Shown here piece after piece: positions 45,898 through 54,806 of a DNA stretch of 64,000 bases. Source of the stretch: Tellurirhabdus bombi (GTDB lineage: Bacteria > Bacteroidota > Bacteroidia > Cytophagales > Spirosomataceae). The stretch lies in the NCBI RefSeq assembly GCF_021484805.1, contig NZ_CP090557.1, forward strand, positions 4,042,001-4,106,000, written 5' to 3'. The notes below the pieces were generated by a model, which saw nothing but the letters and a program-made list of their open reading frames with translations, was not told the origin of the DNA and did not search any database. A program made the position numbers and the translations under genes. Position 1 is the stretch's first letter. Every line of letters starts with the position of its first letter.

Positions 45898-46947
45898 TCA
45901 TTTCAGCGTAAGAAGATACCCAATGGTGAAGTTTGCGTCCCAGTCGAAAACAAACTGATCACAGCCCGTGGCGTCGGCAATGGCTTTGTAAATATTCAGA
46001 CCGGCTTTATTTTTGGCATTATCCCCTTTATAGTTGGCGGGCGTATTCAATACGGTGTAGCGCTCTTTACCGTTACGAACTTGTTTCGCCAGCTCGAATG
46101 GAACGCCACCAATAATGAAGCACGTTTTGCGGTTTGCCTCCGGCACTTTGGTTGCCTCTGCTTTTACAGCATCATACACTTTTGAGTCGGTCGTTCCTTC
46201 CTGGAAATACTTAGCCCCGTACGATTCCAAGGCCTTTGTCTGCCCACCATTCACCCACGAAATTTTGGTATTTCCCGAGCCAATGTCCACCACAAAAGCT
46301 TTGTCTTTGTAGTCATCCGGCAAAACTGAGCGCAGGGCCAGACGACCTTCCTGCTCAGCCGTGACCGTATTGACGAAGTAATTGAGCGATTTCAGAGCCT
46401 TGATGATTTTTTGCGTATTCTCCGCCTTGACAGCTCCAGAGCTAACTACAAAGTGTATATCGCGACCACTAACGCCAAAGTTGAGCATCTCGGCAATGTA
46501 TTTCTTCAAACCTTCGCGAATATCGAGGTCGGTCGCCATGTTTTCCAGAACAAGACTATTGCCGAAATCAGCTTTTTCCAGCTTCCAGTTTTTCTGCTCA
46601 TCCACGCGAATGATGAATGAATTGAAGCCACTGGCCCCTAACTCAACCACTCCTTTTAATTTACCATTTTGTGGCGCTGGCGGCGTGAAATTAAACGTGG
46701 GTCGGTCAGCCGTAGCCACATTAGGCGAAGCCGAAGAGGATGCTTCCGATGAATTACCTGTCTCTTCCGCAGTCGCTAAATCAGGCGATTCGGTGTCTGT
46801 GGCTGTGGCGTCTGCCTGCTCCGTGTTGGGCTTTCCTTGCAGGCTTTTCAGCAAGTCGATGCCGCCAAACGTGCGTAAACCAAAATAGATACCCGCAAGA
46901 ATCAACAGGGTTATTAAAAGCCGACCGGCTACAGTTAGTCGTTGCAT
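45898..46947 (-). CDS. Membrane-anchored Ppx/GppA-like (ASKHA fold) protein
   Basis: 349 residues. One N-terminal hydrophobic segment (about 10-27) follows a basic start (MQRLTVAGR). A low-complexity E/S/A/T linker comes next (about 35-85), then a domain with the ASKHA landmarks. These are GVVELGASGFNSFII (phosphate-1), a THTLRQ-like VVSSGAVKA, NTVTAEQEGRLAL where Ppx has its catalytic Glu, AFVVDIGSGNTKISW (phosphate-2), and CFIIGGVPFELA (adenosine-type loop). Known relatives are exopolyphosphatase/pppGpp phosphatase. By the positive-inside rule the domain would face the periplasm, which is odd for a nucleotide-binding fold. Confidence 0.7.
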   Translation of the reverse strand: MQRLTVAGRLLITLLILAGIYFGLRTFGGIDLLKSLQGKPNTEQADATATDTESPDLATAEETGNSSEASSSASPNVATADRPTFNFTPPAPQNGKLKGVVELGASGFNSFIIRVDEQKNWKLEKADFGNSLVLENMATDLDIREGLKKYIAEMLNFGVSGRDIHFVVSSGAVKAENTQKIIKALKSLNYFVNTVTAEQEGRLALRSVLPDDYKDKAFVVDIGSGNTKISWVNGGQTKALESYGAKYFQEGTTDSKVYDAVKAEATKVPEANRKTCFIIGGVPFELAKQVRNGKERYTVLNTPANYKGDNAKNKAGLNIYKAIADATGCDQFVFDWDANFTIGYLLTLK

Positions 46948-46995
46948 AGATTTGAAATTAGGATTGTGTGAATAAGTGGTTGGGGATCAAGAAAT

Positions 46996-48018
46996 TTAAT
47001 CTAAAAGGTTGCGGTAACCCGCGTCTTTAGGCGGATTGATCGACTTTGGCGTACTTGTCGGCGGCTCTGGATGATCGAGTTGAATCAACTTGAACTGTCC
47101 TTGATTATACGCTTGAAGCATGGCCTGGCCTTTGTCCGACAAAACGCCATTCTGAATATCCACCGAGTTGATAAAATCCATCGAAAGATCCATGGCTCGC
47201 TTCATTTCACCCAATTTCCGGCTCATGTCATCTTGGATGTATTCCATCGATTCGTCGAAGTAAAACTTTTTGTCCGGATTGCCTTTGAAAATGCTTACTG
47301 CCGTGCGCAACGCATTCGAACTTTCTTTAACAATCTGGTATTCAACCTCTTTCAGTTTTACTTTTATCTCCGTTTCTTTGATAATATAGTCGGCGCTCTT
47401 GTTCACTTTTTCCATGAACTCCAGCACCGTTTTCATGTTGCGCTGAAGCGGAAATAGTTTCTCGTTCATTTCCTGCAAGCCCGCGCCCTCGATGGTTGCC
47501 AGCGAAGCCGCCTCGCGCATGCCGGGTCGATCCGTCATGGTGTTAGCCCGATTTGCCTCGGCAAACTTCTGCTTAATGGTCTCGTTGTTCTCCGCAATTT
47601 TCTTATTGAGCTTCACCAATTGACCCGCCAATTGATCAATTTGACTGTTCATTTTTCGGCGCTTGTCTTTCAGATCATCAACATAGATTTTCATAATCGC
47701 AATCGGATTGAGCTGAATCACCGTTCCCGCAATTTTGCGCATGAACGTTTTGAACAGGAAGAAAACCGCCGTTCGAACATCTTTGCTGGTAATGAGAAAA
47801 ATCAAAAGACCCAATACAGCCAGTAAGCCCGCCAGGTACAAGGTATTTTCGGTAACACGGATCAAAAACTCGACAATCCGGTTAAAATATACCAATCCCA
47901 TCGCCCCAATGGCTGCCATAAAGAGCAGTCCAACGATGCCTTCCGGACGACTCCAGAACGAACGCTTATCCCCTTCTGCATTACCACCCAGTTGTGAAAA
48001 ATCAGGAGTTGTTGCCAT
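46996..48018 (-). CDS. Membrane protein with long cytoplasmic coiled coil, unknown function
   Basis: 340 residues. Two clear membrane helices (about 30-50 and 58-77) and perhaps a third re-entrant one (about 82-100), then an alpha-helical region to about 300 with heptad character (DDLKDKRRKMNSQIDQLAGQ and LVKLNKKIAENNETIKQKF). The helical part loosely recalls PspA/YaaN-type proteins, but no family could be named. The tail is Pro-rich (PEPPTSTPKSINPP). It starts 15 bases after the coiled-coil gene upstream and ends 48 bases before the Ppx/GppA-like gene, so the three form one transcript. Confidence 0.75.
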   Translation of the reverse strand: MATTPDFSQLGGNAEGDKRSFWSRPEGIVGLLFMAAIGAMGLVYFNRIVEFLIRVTENTLYLAGLLAVLGLLIFLITSKDVRTAVFFLFKTFMRKIAGTVIQLNPIAIMKIYVDDLKDKRRKMNSQIDQLAGQLVKLNKKIAENNETIKQKFAEANRANTMTDRPGMREAASLATIEGAGLQEMNEKLFPLQRNMKTVLEFMEKVNKSADYIIKETEIKVKLKEVEYQIVKESSNALRTAVSIFKGNPDKKFYFDESMEYIQDDMSRKLGEMKRAMDLSMDFINSVDIQNGVLSDKGQAMLQAYNQGQFKLIQLDHPEPPTSTPKSINPPKDAGYRNLLD

Positions 48019-48033
48019 GTTGGTTAGTTATAG

Positions 48034-48747
48034 TCAGCTTTTTAAATGAGTCTGTATTTTCAAGATGTCTGCTTTGATCTGTTCCACGAAGGTGTCAAAG
48101 GTCATCTCGTATGCTTGTTTGTTTTGGGTAATTTTGTGGCTTTGTTCGTCCACTTCCCCGTTTATTTGCGACAATCGCTCGTCGTTTGCTTTCATGCGTT
48201 GCTGAAGTTCCTGAATCTGTCGGGCCAGTTCTTCATTCTGGGCTTTCAGATTCTTTTGCTCGTTTTGCAACCCGCCCACTTTTTCAGCAATGGCCGTATC
48301 AACGCTTTTCAGAAACTCTTCGCGGTCCTTGTTGAGGGCCGCCACGTATTGCCCTGCCGCCGTTGTTAACACCGAAACGTCACCAGCGGCTGGTCCGGCC
48401 ATCGCTCTAAAACTTGCCCAGGCAGCCTGAAACTGCTTTTCTTCGCTTAGGCCCAGATTAGACAGGTTGCTCAGAATTTCCCGAAACTCAAAATAATCTG
48501 GCCCTTTCAAATTGGTTCTCTCTAAAACACTGCCAAAATGTTCGATGAATTTAGCAGCGACTGTTCCCGACTGGGACTGGGGCTGAGGTTCAGGCACATT
48601 CGTCGGCATAACCGGTCCTGGGTTCTGCGGCGGGGCGGTTGACGGCGCGGCGGCGGGCTTTGGCTGTTCCGGTGCTTCTTTGATAAAGAAGCTCAGAATT
48701 TTCTTCCCAAATCCTTCCAGGTCGGTATTTTTTTCTGGTTCTGGCAT
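48034..48747 (-). CDS. Soluble coiled-coil protein of unknown function
   Basis: 237 residues from the ATG at 48747 (MPEPEKNTDLEGFGKKIL); the open frame 19 codons upstream is unlikely. A Pro/Ala/Gln-rich linker at about 30-65 separates a short helix from a helical domain (about 70-140, AKFIEHFGSVLERTNLKGPDYFEF). A long coiled coil at about 160-235 follows (NLKAQNEELARQIQELQQRM). No signal or membrane segment. It is the first gene of the cluster and is probably a cytoplasmic partner of the membrane coiled-coil protein. Confidence 0.7.
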   Translation of the reverse strand: MPEPEKNTDLEGFGKKILSFFIKEAPEQPKPAAAPSTAPPQNPGPVMPTNVPEPQPQSQSGTVAAKFIEHFGSVLERTNLKGPDYFEFREILSNLSNLGLSEEKQFQAAWASFRAMAGPAAGDVSVLTTAAGQYVAALNKDREEFLKSVDTAIAEKVGGLQNEQKNLKAQNEELARQIQELQQRMKANDERLSQINGEVDEQSHKITQNKQAYEMTFDTFVEQIKADILKIQTHLKS

Positions 48748-49022
48748 AGAAATAAGTTGCTGATTCAAATAAGAATGAAACTGTTCTATTTTCCAACTAA
48801 TCAAGGAATAACACCCAATATTGACTGTTTTTCAGTGATTAATGAGTCAAAATTACGGCCTTGTAACCGATTCCCCTAAGTGATTGCTATGAACGGTCAC
48901 CGGCCTTGACGATGCTGATAAAAACCGGGTTGAGGCGTAAATGTTACTCAATTACTGACTTTGCTCTTTTACAAATACTGTAGTCTGCAAAATGACGTTT
49001 CAACAAGAGATACCACCGATCG
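48748..49022. other. Divergent gap upstream of the coiled-coil cluster
   Basis: About 275 bases between the divergent coiled-coil gene and the NTF2-like gene. I see no gene, strong hairpin or exact TAnnTTTG match in it. Confidence 0.4.
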
Positions 49023-49490
49023 ATGAAACAACTCGTACTTTTCTTAACCATTTCACTAGGAATTTTGACGACTTGCGTCGGCCAGTCAACCAGGCAGAAG
49101 CCGGTCAGTCGGGCAGAATTTATGCGGCTTATGCAAACTGTGGCCGCCGGGATGAACGAAAACAATGCCCGAAAAGCTGCTGACTGTTTTGCCCTGGATG
49201 CCATTTATTCCGAACCACCCAATAAGCAGATTTACCGCGGCCGCGACCGGCTTTTTGAGTTTTTTGGCGGTTACAAAGGCCGACCCAAAGTCATGCAAAT
49301 GATCTGGCACCATTTAGCATTCGATGAACAGGCGCAAGTTGGTTCGGGCGAATTCTCGTTGACCAACGGCGCTACCGTCCACGGAATGGTTAGCATTCGA
49401 ATTCGCGACGGCCTGATTGGCAACTGGCGGGAATACACCTATCAATCCACCCTCGACTGGAATGCATTTATTTTGCAAAACCCCTTTTAG
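49023..49490 (+). CDS. Exported SnoaL/NTF2-like protein
   Basis: 155 residues with a signal peptide (MKQLVLFLTISLGILTTCVGQ; the Cys may act as a lipobox, TTCV being imperfect). The mature part has the alpha+beta cone pattern of SnoaL-like proteins: FMRLMQTVAAGMNENNARKAADCFALDAIY, YRGRDRLFEFFGGY, then beta strands ending NWREYTYQSTLDWN. Such proteins bind or isomerise small molecules, and the ligand is unknown. It stands alone. Confidence 0.75.
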   Translation: MKQLVLFLTISLGILTTCVGQSTRQKPVSRAEFMRLMQTVAAGMNENNARKAADCFALDAIYSEPPNKQIYRGRDRLFEFFGGYKGRPKVMQMIWHHLAFDEQAQVGSGEFSLTNGATVHGMVSIRIRDGLIGNWREYTYQSTLDWNAFILQNPF

Positions 49491-49642
49491 CCGCTCACTC
49501 GTTGGTTTTTTATTTCGTTGAACCTGTATAAATAATGTTCTCCAAGCGAGCAGTTTGGGATTAAGGCCAATCCTGAGTTTCCAAAAAGAGAAAATTGATC
49601 GCATCTTTGCCCTCTCAATTATGCGTGTTTAATTTTCCTTCA

Positions 49643-51145
49643 ATGCCTGCCACTCCGTTACTCCAGCTAGAAAACGCTATCATCCGCCGACCAACCGGAA
49701 CTGTTTTACAGAACATAACCTGGACACTCCAGGCTGGTCAGAACTGGGCCATTCTGGGTGCTACCGGCTCAGGAAAATCCTCTTTTCTCGAAGCCTTGGC
49801 CGGGAACCTACCCGTCTACAGCGGTCAGTTTCAGCATCCGACCGGGCCGCTGCGCCAGGTTGTGGAACGCGTAGCAACGGACTATAGTTTTGACCGAAAT
49901 GTGGCAGCGGCAGCTCAGTTTTACCAGCAGCGCTATACCTCCGATACGGCTGCGGAAGCGCCAACCGTCTGGGAAGTTCTGCAAAATCAGGTGCGCCCGT
50001 ATGGGACTTTAGACGCCGAGTCGATCACCTTGCCGCCGCTGGCCTATGACGAAACCTGGCTGGCAGAAATAGCGGATTGGGTGCAGATTTCTCACCTTCT
50101 GGATCGCCGCCTGACTTCTCTTTCGAACGGCGAAACCCGCCGGACCTTGCTGGCCCGTTCGCTTTTGCGCCGCCCCGCCGTTCTGTTGCTGGATAATCCG
50201 TTTGGCGGGTTGGATACCGCCAGTCGTGCCCGCTTACACGCTATCCTGAACCGCGTCGCCACCACCGGAACCGCGCTGATACTGGTTACAACGCCCCGCG
50301 AAATTCCAGACTGCATCACCCATGTTCTTGAGCTGACCGACGGAAGCATTAGCTGGCAAGGCCCCAAAACGGAGATGCCCGCCCTGACCGAATCGACACC
50401 GGAATCGCTAACCGACCCCAGCTTACTCCCCCGCTGGCTGTCGAATTTGCCTACTTCGTTTGAGGCTACCATTCGGATGCGCAACGTCACGATCCGGTAC
50501 GGCGATAAGACCGTTCTGGATAACCTGACCTGGGAAGTTCTCCGTGGTCAGAAATGGGCCGTATTGGGTCCCAACGGCTCCGGCAAGTCGACTTTATTGA
50601 GCCTGATTACGGCTGATAACCCTCAGGGTTACCGAAATGATTACGACCTGTTTGACCGGAAACGGGGCACAGGAGAAAGCATTTGGGACATTAAACGCAA
50701 CATTGGTTTTGTGTCGCCGGAACTTCATTTGTATTTCCCCCGCGAGCAGCCCGTTTGGAAAGTGGTCGCGTCGGGGCTATTCGATACCGCCGGTTTGTTT
50801 CGAAAACTGACTATGGAGCAGGCTGAATCGACCGATTTTGTGCTAAGCCTACTGCGTATCCAATCCCTCCGCGACAAGCGACTCGAGCAACTGTCTACAG
50901 GTCAGCAACGCTGGGTTCTTCTGGCACGGGCACTCGTTAAAAATCCGCCCCTTCTCATTCTGGACGAACCCTGCCAGGGCCTCGATCCTGCGCACATTGC
51001 CCGTTTCCGCGATCTGGTTGATGAACTCTGTCAGTCTTCAGAACGGACACTCCTCTATGTCTCCCATTATCCCGAAGAAATTCCCCGCTGCGTTACCCAG
51101 GTTTTGCGGCTGGAAGCGGGTAAAGGAGAAACTCAACTCTTTTGA
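49643..51145 (+). CDS. Double-NBD ABC ATPase, ModF-like
   Basis: 500 residues from the ATG at 49643. Two fused nucleotide-binding domains with no membrane part. NBD1 has Walker A GATGSGKSS (39-47), signature LSNGETRRTLLARSL and a Walker B LLLDNPFGG, in which the catalytic Glu is Asn 185. NBD2 has GPNGSGKST, LSTGQQRW and LILDEPCQG, all intact. The layout matches E. coli ModF (PhrA), whose cellular role is unclear. No permease gene is adjacent. It could be a regulatory or translation-linked ATPase rather than a transporter part. Confidence 0.85.
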   Translation: MPATPLLQLENAIIRRPTGTVLQNITWTLQAGQNWAILGATGSGKSSFLEALAGNLPVYSGQFQHPTGPLRQVVERVATDYSFDRNVAAAAQFYQQRYTSDTAAEAPTVWEVLQNQVRPYGTLDAESITLPPLAYDETWLAEIADWVQISHLLDRRLTSLSNGETRRTLLARSLLRRPAVLLLDNPFGGLDTASRARLHAILNRVATTGTALILVTTPREIPDCITHVLELTDGSISWQGPKTEMPALTESTPESLTDPSLLPRWLSNLPTSFEATIRMRNVTIRYGDKTVLDNLTWEVLRGQKWAVLGPNGSGKSTLLSLITADNPQGYRNDYDLFDRKRGTGESIWDIKRNIGFVSPELHLYFPREQPVWKVVASGLFDTAGLFRKLTMEQAESTDFVLSLLRIQSLRDKRLEQLSTGQQRWVLLARALVKNPPLLILDEPCQGLDPAHIARFRDLVDELCQSSERTLLYVSHYPEEIPRCVTQVLRLEAGKGETQLF

Positions 51146-51313
51146 TCGCCCTAAACTAAATTGATTAAGTATTTGGCAAAGTAGGCAATACAACGGTCTC
51201 GTAAGCCACTTATTCCCAGTGGCTCCAAAGAAAAATAATATTTTTTTAAGAATACCCGCAGGTTTTCTGGCAAACCCGTACCTAAGCCCGTATAACCTTA
51301 ATCAAATTTCTCC

Positions 51314-51646
51314 ATGAAAAAAGTAATCGCAGGTACTGCGCTCCTTCTGGCGCTGGTCGTTAGTGAAAGTTATGCTCAACAAGGTGGCGGCGGCGGTGGC
51401 CGTTTTCGGGATATGACCCCCGTTGAAGCCAGTGCTATACCTGCTCCCATCACAACCTATGTGAAAGAGAAATATCCCCAGGTAACCGTTCGCCGGACTT
51501 TTAAGGATAAGGAAGAGAATTATCACGTCATGGTTGTGGCGGCTGACTCAACGCGGAAGCGGCTGGTTTTCGATGCGAAAGGTGCATTTAAAGAAGAACA
51601 GGCAGGTGGCCGTGGAGGCCAGCGCCCACCCCGCGAAAACAAGTAA
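51314..51646 (+). CDS. Small secreted PepSY-like protein
   Basis: 110 residues with a signal peptide (MKKVIAGTALLLALVVSESYAQQ) followed by a GGGGGGR stretch. The core (ITTYVKEKYPQVTVRRTFKDKEENYHVMVVAADSTRKRLVFDAKGAF) has the helix-plus-beta pattern of PepSY-like domains, which often bind peptidase or redox partners. It ends Gly/Arg-rich. It lies 42 bases upstream of the large barrel gene, which is also glycine-rich, so the two may be co-expressed at the outer membrane. Confidence 0.65.
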   Translation: MKKVIAGTALLLALVVSESYAQQGGGGGGRFRDMTPVEASAIPAPITTYVKEKYPQVTVRRTFKDKEENYHVMVVAADSTRKRLVFDAKGAFKEEQAGGRGGQRPPRENK

Positions 51647-51688
51647 TACCCTGTCCTACCAAATGTTACCTATCTACATTCACGCATC

Positions 51689-54676
51689 ATGAAAGATCGC
51701 CACATTCGTGGAATAGTCTGTTTAAATGCTTTATTCAGTTCAAAGTCTGCCCGTTACCTTTTATGGGCAGGCTTTTGGCTGAGTTCATTGCCATTGCTGG
51801 CACAGACGAACCAATTAACCGGGAAATTTACTGACAAAGCGAATCAGGCCTTGATTGGTGTACCAATCACGTTGATTTCCCAAACAGATACGACCGTCAA
51901 GCAATACATGATTACGGATACGGCGGGCGTATTTCTTTTTACAGGTTTAAATCAACAAGCTTACCAGATCCGGGCGTCTTACCTGGGCTTTCTGGATTTT
52001 TCGCGTACGGTCAACGTTCAGCAATCGATTGAGGATCTGGGCAGTCTGGTGCTTCAGGAAAACGCAAAGACGCTCAAGGAAGTGACCATTGTGGGCCAAA
52101 CGCCCGGCGCGCAGCAGAAAGGCGATACACTCCAGTTTAATGCCAGTGCTTACAAAGTGAATCAGGACGCTACCACCGAAGACCTTGTTCGGAAGCTTCC
52201 CGGCATCACCATCGAAAACGGAACCGTCAAAACCCAGGGCGAAAACGTGCAGCAGGTACTGGTGGATGGGAAGCCTTTTTTCGGGGATGATCCATCCGTA
52301 GCGCTTCGAAATTTACCCGCCGAAGTCATCGACAAAATCGAAGTATTCGACCGTTTGAGCGATCAGTCGCAGTTTACGGGCTTCAACGACGGCAATACCA
52401 CAAAAACCATCAACATCGTTACGCGGGGTGACCGGCAAACGGGCACGTTTGGCCGGGTGTACGGTGGCTACGGAACCAACGATGCCTATTCTGCCGGTGG
52501 AAACATTAACTTTTTTAAAGGTGCGCGCCGCTTGTCGATTGTCGGTTTGAGCAATAACGTTAATCAGCAAAACTTCTCTTCCCAGGACCTGCTTGGCGTT
52601 AATAGCGGCGGTGGAGGCGGAGGCGGACGCCCTGGTGGGGGTGGCGGACGCGGCGGCGGTGGAGGCGGCGGCGGCTTTGGTGGCGGGGGTGGGAACTTCC
52701 AGATTGGTCAGCAAAGCGGTATTAGCCGGACAAACTCCATTGGCTTGAACTTCTCGGACGACTGGGGGAAAAAAGTAACCTTCCGGGGAAGCTATTTTTT
52801 CAATAACAGCAACAATCGCAATTCACAATTCGACTATCGGGAATATTTTTTACCGGGCAATAACAGGCAGTTTTACAAATCGAACAGCGGAAGTCTAAGC
52901 GACAACTACAACCACCGGATCGACGCCCGCATCGAATACAACATCAACAAGCGCAACTCGATCCTGATTACACCCCGAATTAGTTTCCAGAACAACAACT
53001 CCAACCGAACGGTAGATGCTGCGACTACCTTGCCAGATAGTGTGCCACTGAATACAACGGCTAGCCGGTACAATTCTAATGGGCGCGGTTATACGTTTGG
53101 AAACAACATTCTTTTCCGGCACCGCTTTGAAAAACAAGGACGGAGTTTTTCGGCTAACCTGGGAACCAACCTGTCTAACCGCCGGAACACGAATTTTCAA
53201 TTCTCGGAAAACGAGTATTTTGGTGATACTACCTACGCCGAAGTAATTCAGCAACGCACGATCTCGACCAATCCGACCTATCAGTTCTCGGGAAATTTGT
53301 CGTACACAGAGCCGCTGAATAAAGTTAGCCAGTTACAGTTTACATACAACACTTCGTACCAATACAGCGATTCGGAGCGAGATACGCGGCAGTTTAATTT
53401 TGAGACAAACCAATACGATCGCCCAAATCTGTTGCTGTCTAACAATTTCCAGAACGATTACCTGACCAACCGGGCGGCTATCGGGTACAACCTTCGCAAT
53501 CAGAAAATCGGTTTCAACGCCGACCTGTCGTACCAACGCGCCGATTTGATTAGTGAGCAGACCTATCCGCGCCAGAATAACGTTCGGGCTACGTTCGACA
53601 ACTTCTTACCTTCGGCCAACCTGGATTACCGGATTAATACCGATAACCGAGTCCGGGTTTTCTACCGAACGAACACCCAGGCCCCTTCGGTAACTCAGTT
53701 GCAAAACGTGATCGACAACACCAATCCGCTCTTCCTGACGGCTGGTAACCCGGACCTAAAACAATCGTATAACCACAACCTATTCGCGCGATACACCTTT
53801 ACGAAACCCCAGAAGTCGCGGAGCCTTTTCTTCTTGCTGGGCGGTAGCGTCACCAACAATTACATTGGTAACTCAACTCTGATCAGCGACGGAACGGCTA
53901 CCCTTCCGAACGATTCGATTATTGGCCGGGGGGTGCAGCTGTCGCGCCCAATCAACCTGAATGGTTTTTATACCATGCGGTCTTTTGTGACGTATAGTAT
54001 GCCGCTCACCTTTATCAAAACCAACCTGAGCGTTAATTTTGGGTATAATTACAGCCGTACGCCAAGCCAGATCAACAATCAGATTAACTATTCAAAAGGA
54101 TCGACCTTTACACAAGGAATTTCGTTGAATAGTAACATCAGCCAGAAGATTGATTTCTCGGTATCGTATTTCATGAACTACAACGATATCAATAATACGA
54201 TTCAGTCTCGATCGAACAGCAGTTATTTCTCGCAAACTACGTCTGCCCGACTTAACTGGATTTTTGGCCCTGGCTTCCTGTTCCAGACGGATATTAACAA
54301 CCAATACTACAAATCGTTTGAAGGCAATTTCAACCAACGATTTACGCTCTGGAATGCCGCTTTTGGTAAAAAATTCCTGAAAAACCAGCGTGGTGAGCTA
54401 AAACTGGCGGTATTTGACTTGCTGAAGCAAAACTCAAGCATCAGCCAGAACCTGACCGATACCTATTTCCAGACGACTCAGTCGCTTGTTCTGCAACGCT
54501 ATTTTATGCTAACCTTTACGTATACGCTACGGCAGTTTAAAGGCGGCAGCAGAAATAACAACCAGGAAGGTGAAAATAACCGCGAAAACTTCCGGGAGCG
54601 TTTCCGGGAACGGGGCGGTTTTCCCGGCGGTGGTCGCCCCGGCGGTCCTGGTGGCGGTGGCCCCGGCGACAACTAA
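51689..54676 (+). CDS. TonB-dependent-receptor-like outer membrane beta-barrel protein
   Basis: 995 residues. A signal peptide region (GFWLSSLPLLAQ) leads to a carboxypeptidase-D regulatory-like domain (about 38-130). A plug-like region follows (DLVRKLPGITIENGTVKTQGE, then VLVDGKPFFGDDPSVALRNLPAEVIDKIEVFD), then a barrel of the Outer_membrane_beta-barrel type rich in N, R, S, Q and Y. A run of about 40 mostly glycine residues interrupts the barrel near 305-345, and the C-terminus is also Gly/Pro-rich. No SusD partner is present, so glycan import is not implied. The substrate is unknown. Confidence 0.88.
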   Translation: MKDRHIRGIVCLNALFSSKSARYLLWAGFWLSSLPLLAQTNQLTGKFTDKANQALIGVPITLISQTDTTVKQYMITDTAGVFLFTGLNQQAYQIRASYLGFLDFSRTVNVQQSIEDLGSLVLQENAKTLKEVTIVGQTPGAQQKGDTLQFNASAYKVNQDATTEDLVRKLPGITIENGTVKTQGENVQQVLVDGKPFFGDDPSVALRNLPAEVIDKIEVFDRLSDQSQFTGFNDGNTTKTINIVTRGDRQTGTFGRVYGGYGTNDAYSAGGNINFFKGARRLSIVGLSNNVNQQNFSSQDLLGVNSGGGGGGGRPGGGGGRGGGGGGGGFGGGGGNFQIGQQSGISRTNSIGLNFSDDWGKKVTFRGSYFFNNSNNRNSQFDYREYFLPGNNRQFYKSNSGSLSDNYNHRIDARIEYNINKRNSILITPRISFQNNNSNRTVDAATTLPDSVPLNTTASRYNSNGRGYTFGNNILFRHRFEKQGRSFSANLGTNLSNRRNTNFQFSENEYFGDTTYAEVIQQRTISTNPTYQFSGNLSYTEPLNKVSQLQFTYNTSYQYSDSERDTRQFNFETNQYDRPNLLLSNNFQNDYLTNRAAIGYNLRNQKIGFNADLSYQRADLISEQTYPRQNNVRATFDNFLPSANLDYRINTDNRVRVFYRTNTQAPSVTQLQNVIDNTNPLFLTAGNPDLKQSYNHNLFARYTFTKPQKSRSLFFLLGGSVTNNYIGNSTLISDGTATLPNDSIIGRGVQLSRPINLNGFYTMRSFVTYSMPLTFIKTNLSVNFGYNYSRTPSQINNQINYSKGSTFTQGISLNSNISQKIDFSVSYFMNYNDINNTIQSRSNSSYFSQTTSARLNWIFGPGFLFQTDINNQYYKSFEGNFNQRFTLWNAAFGKKFLKNQRGELKLAVFDLLKQNSSISQNLTDTYFQTTQSLVLQRYFMLTFTYTLRQFKGGSRNNNQEGENNRENFRERFRERGGFPGGGRPGGPGGGGPGDN
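52600..52692 (+). repeat. Glycine-codon-rich tract within the barrel gene
   Basis: About 90 bases made almost only of GGN codons with occasional Arg, Pro and Phe codons. The tract encodes the long glycine run and is GC-rich compared with its surroundings, so it is prone to slippage and to sequencing or assembly errors. Confidence 0.8.
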
Positions 54677-54698
54677 GCAAGGCCTGACGTAAATAGTT

Positions 54699-54760
54699 GT
54701 GAGCAACCAGATCGAAACCCGCTCATTGAGCGATTCGGTTTGGTTGCTCACTTTCTTTTT
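54699..54760 (+). terminator. Terminator after the barrel gene
   Basis: GTGAGCAACCA (54699-54709) pairs exactly with TGGTTGCTCAC (54741-54751), with partly paired inner sequence, and is followed by TTTCTTTTT. Confidence 0.75.
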
Positions 54761-54806
54761 AGTAGAAATCAATTATCGTCCGCTTTTTTTGAAAAACTAC
54801 CTGCCT

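Noticed and set aside
46382-46888. 168-codon plus-strand frame opposite the Ppx/GppA-like gene
   Set aside because: Antisense to a gene with recognisable ASKHA motifs; Ser/Pro-rich shadow composition.
52600-52692. Tandem repeat reminiscent of a CRISPR or minisatellite
   Set aside because: It is a run of glycine codons in frame inside a gene, with no spacer/repeat structure.
52313-52714. 133-codon minus-strand Ala/Thr-rich frame
   Set aside because: It is the antisense of the glycine-codon tract in the barrel gene and arises from that low complexity.
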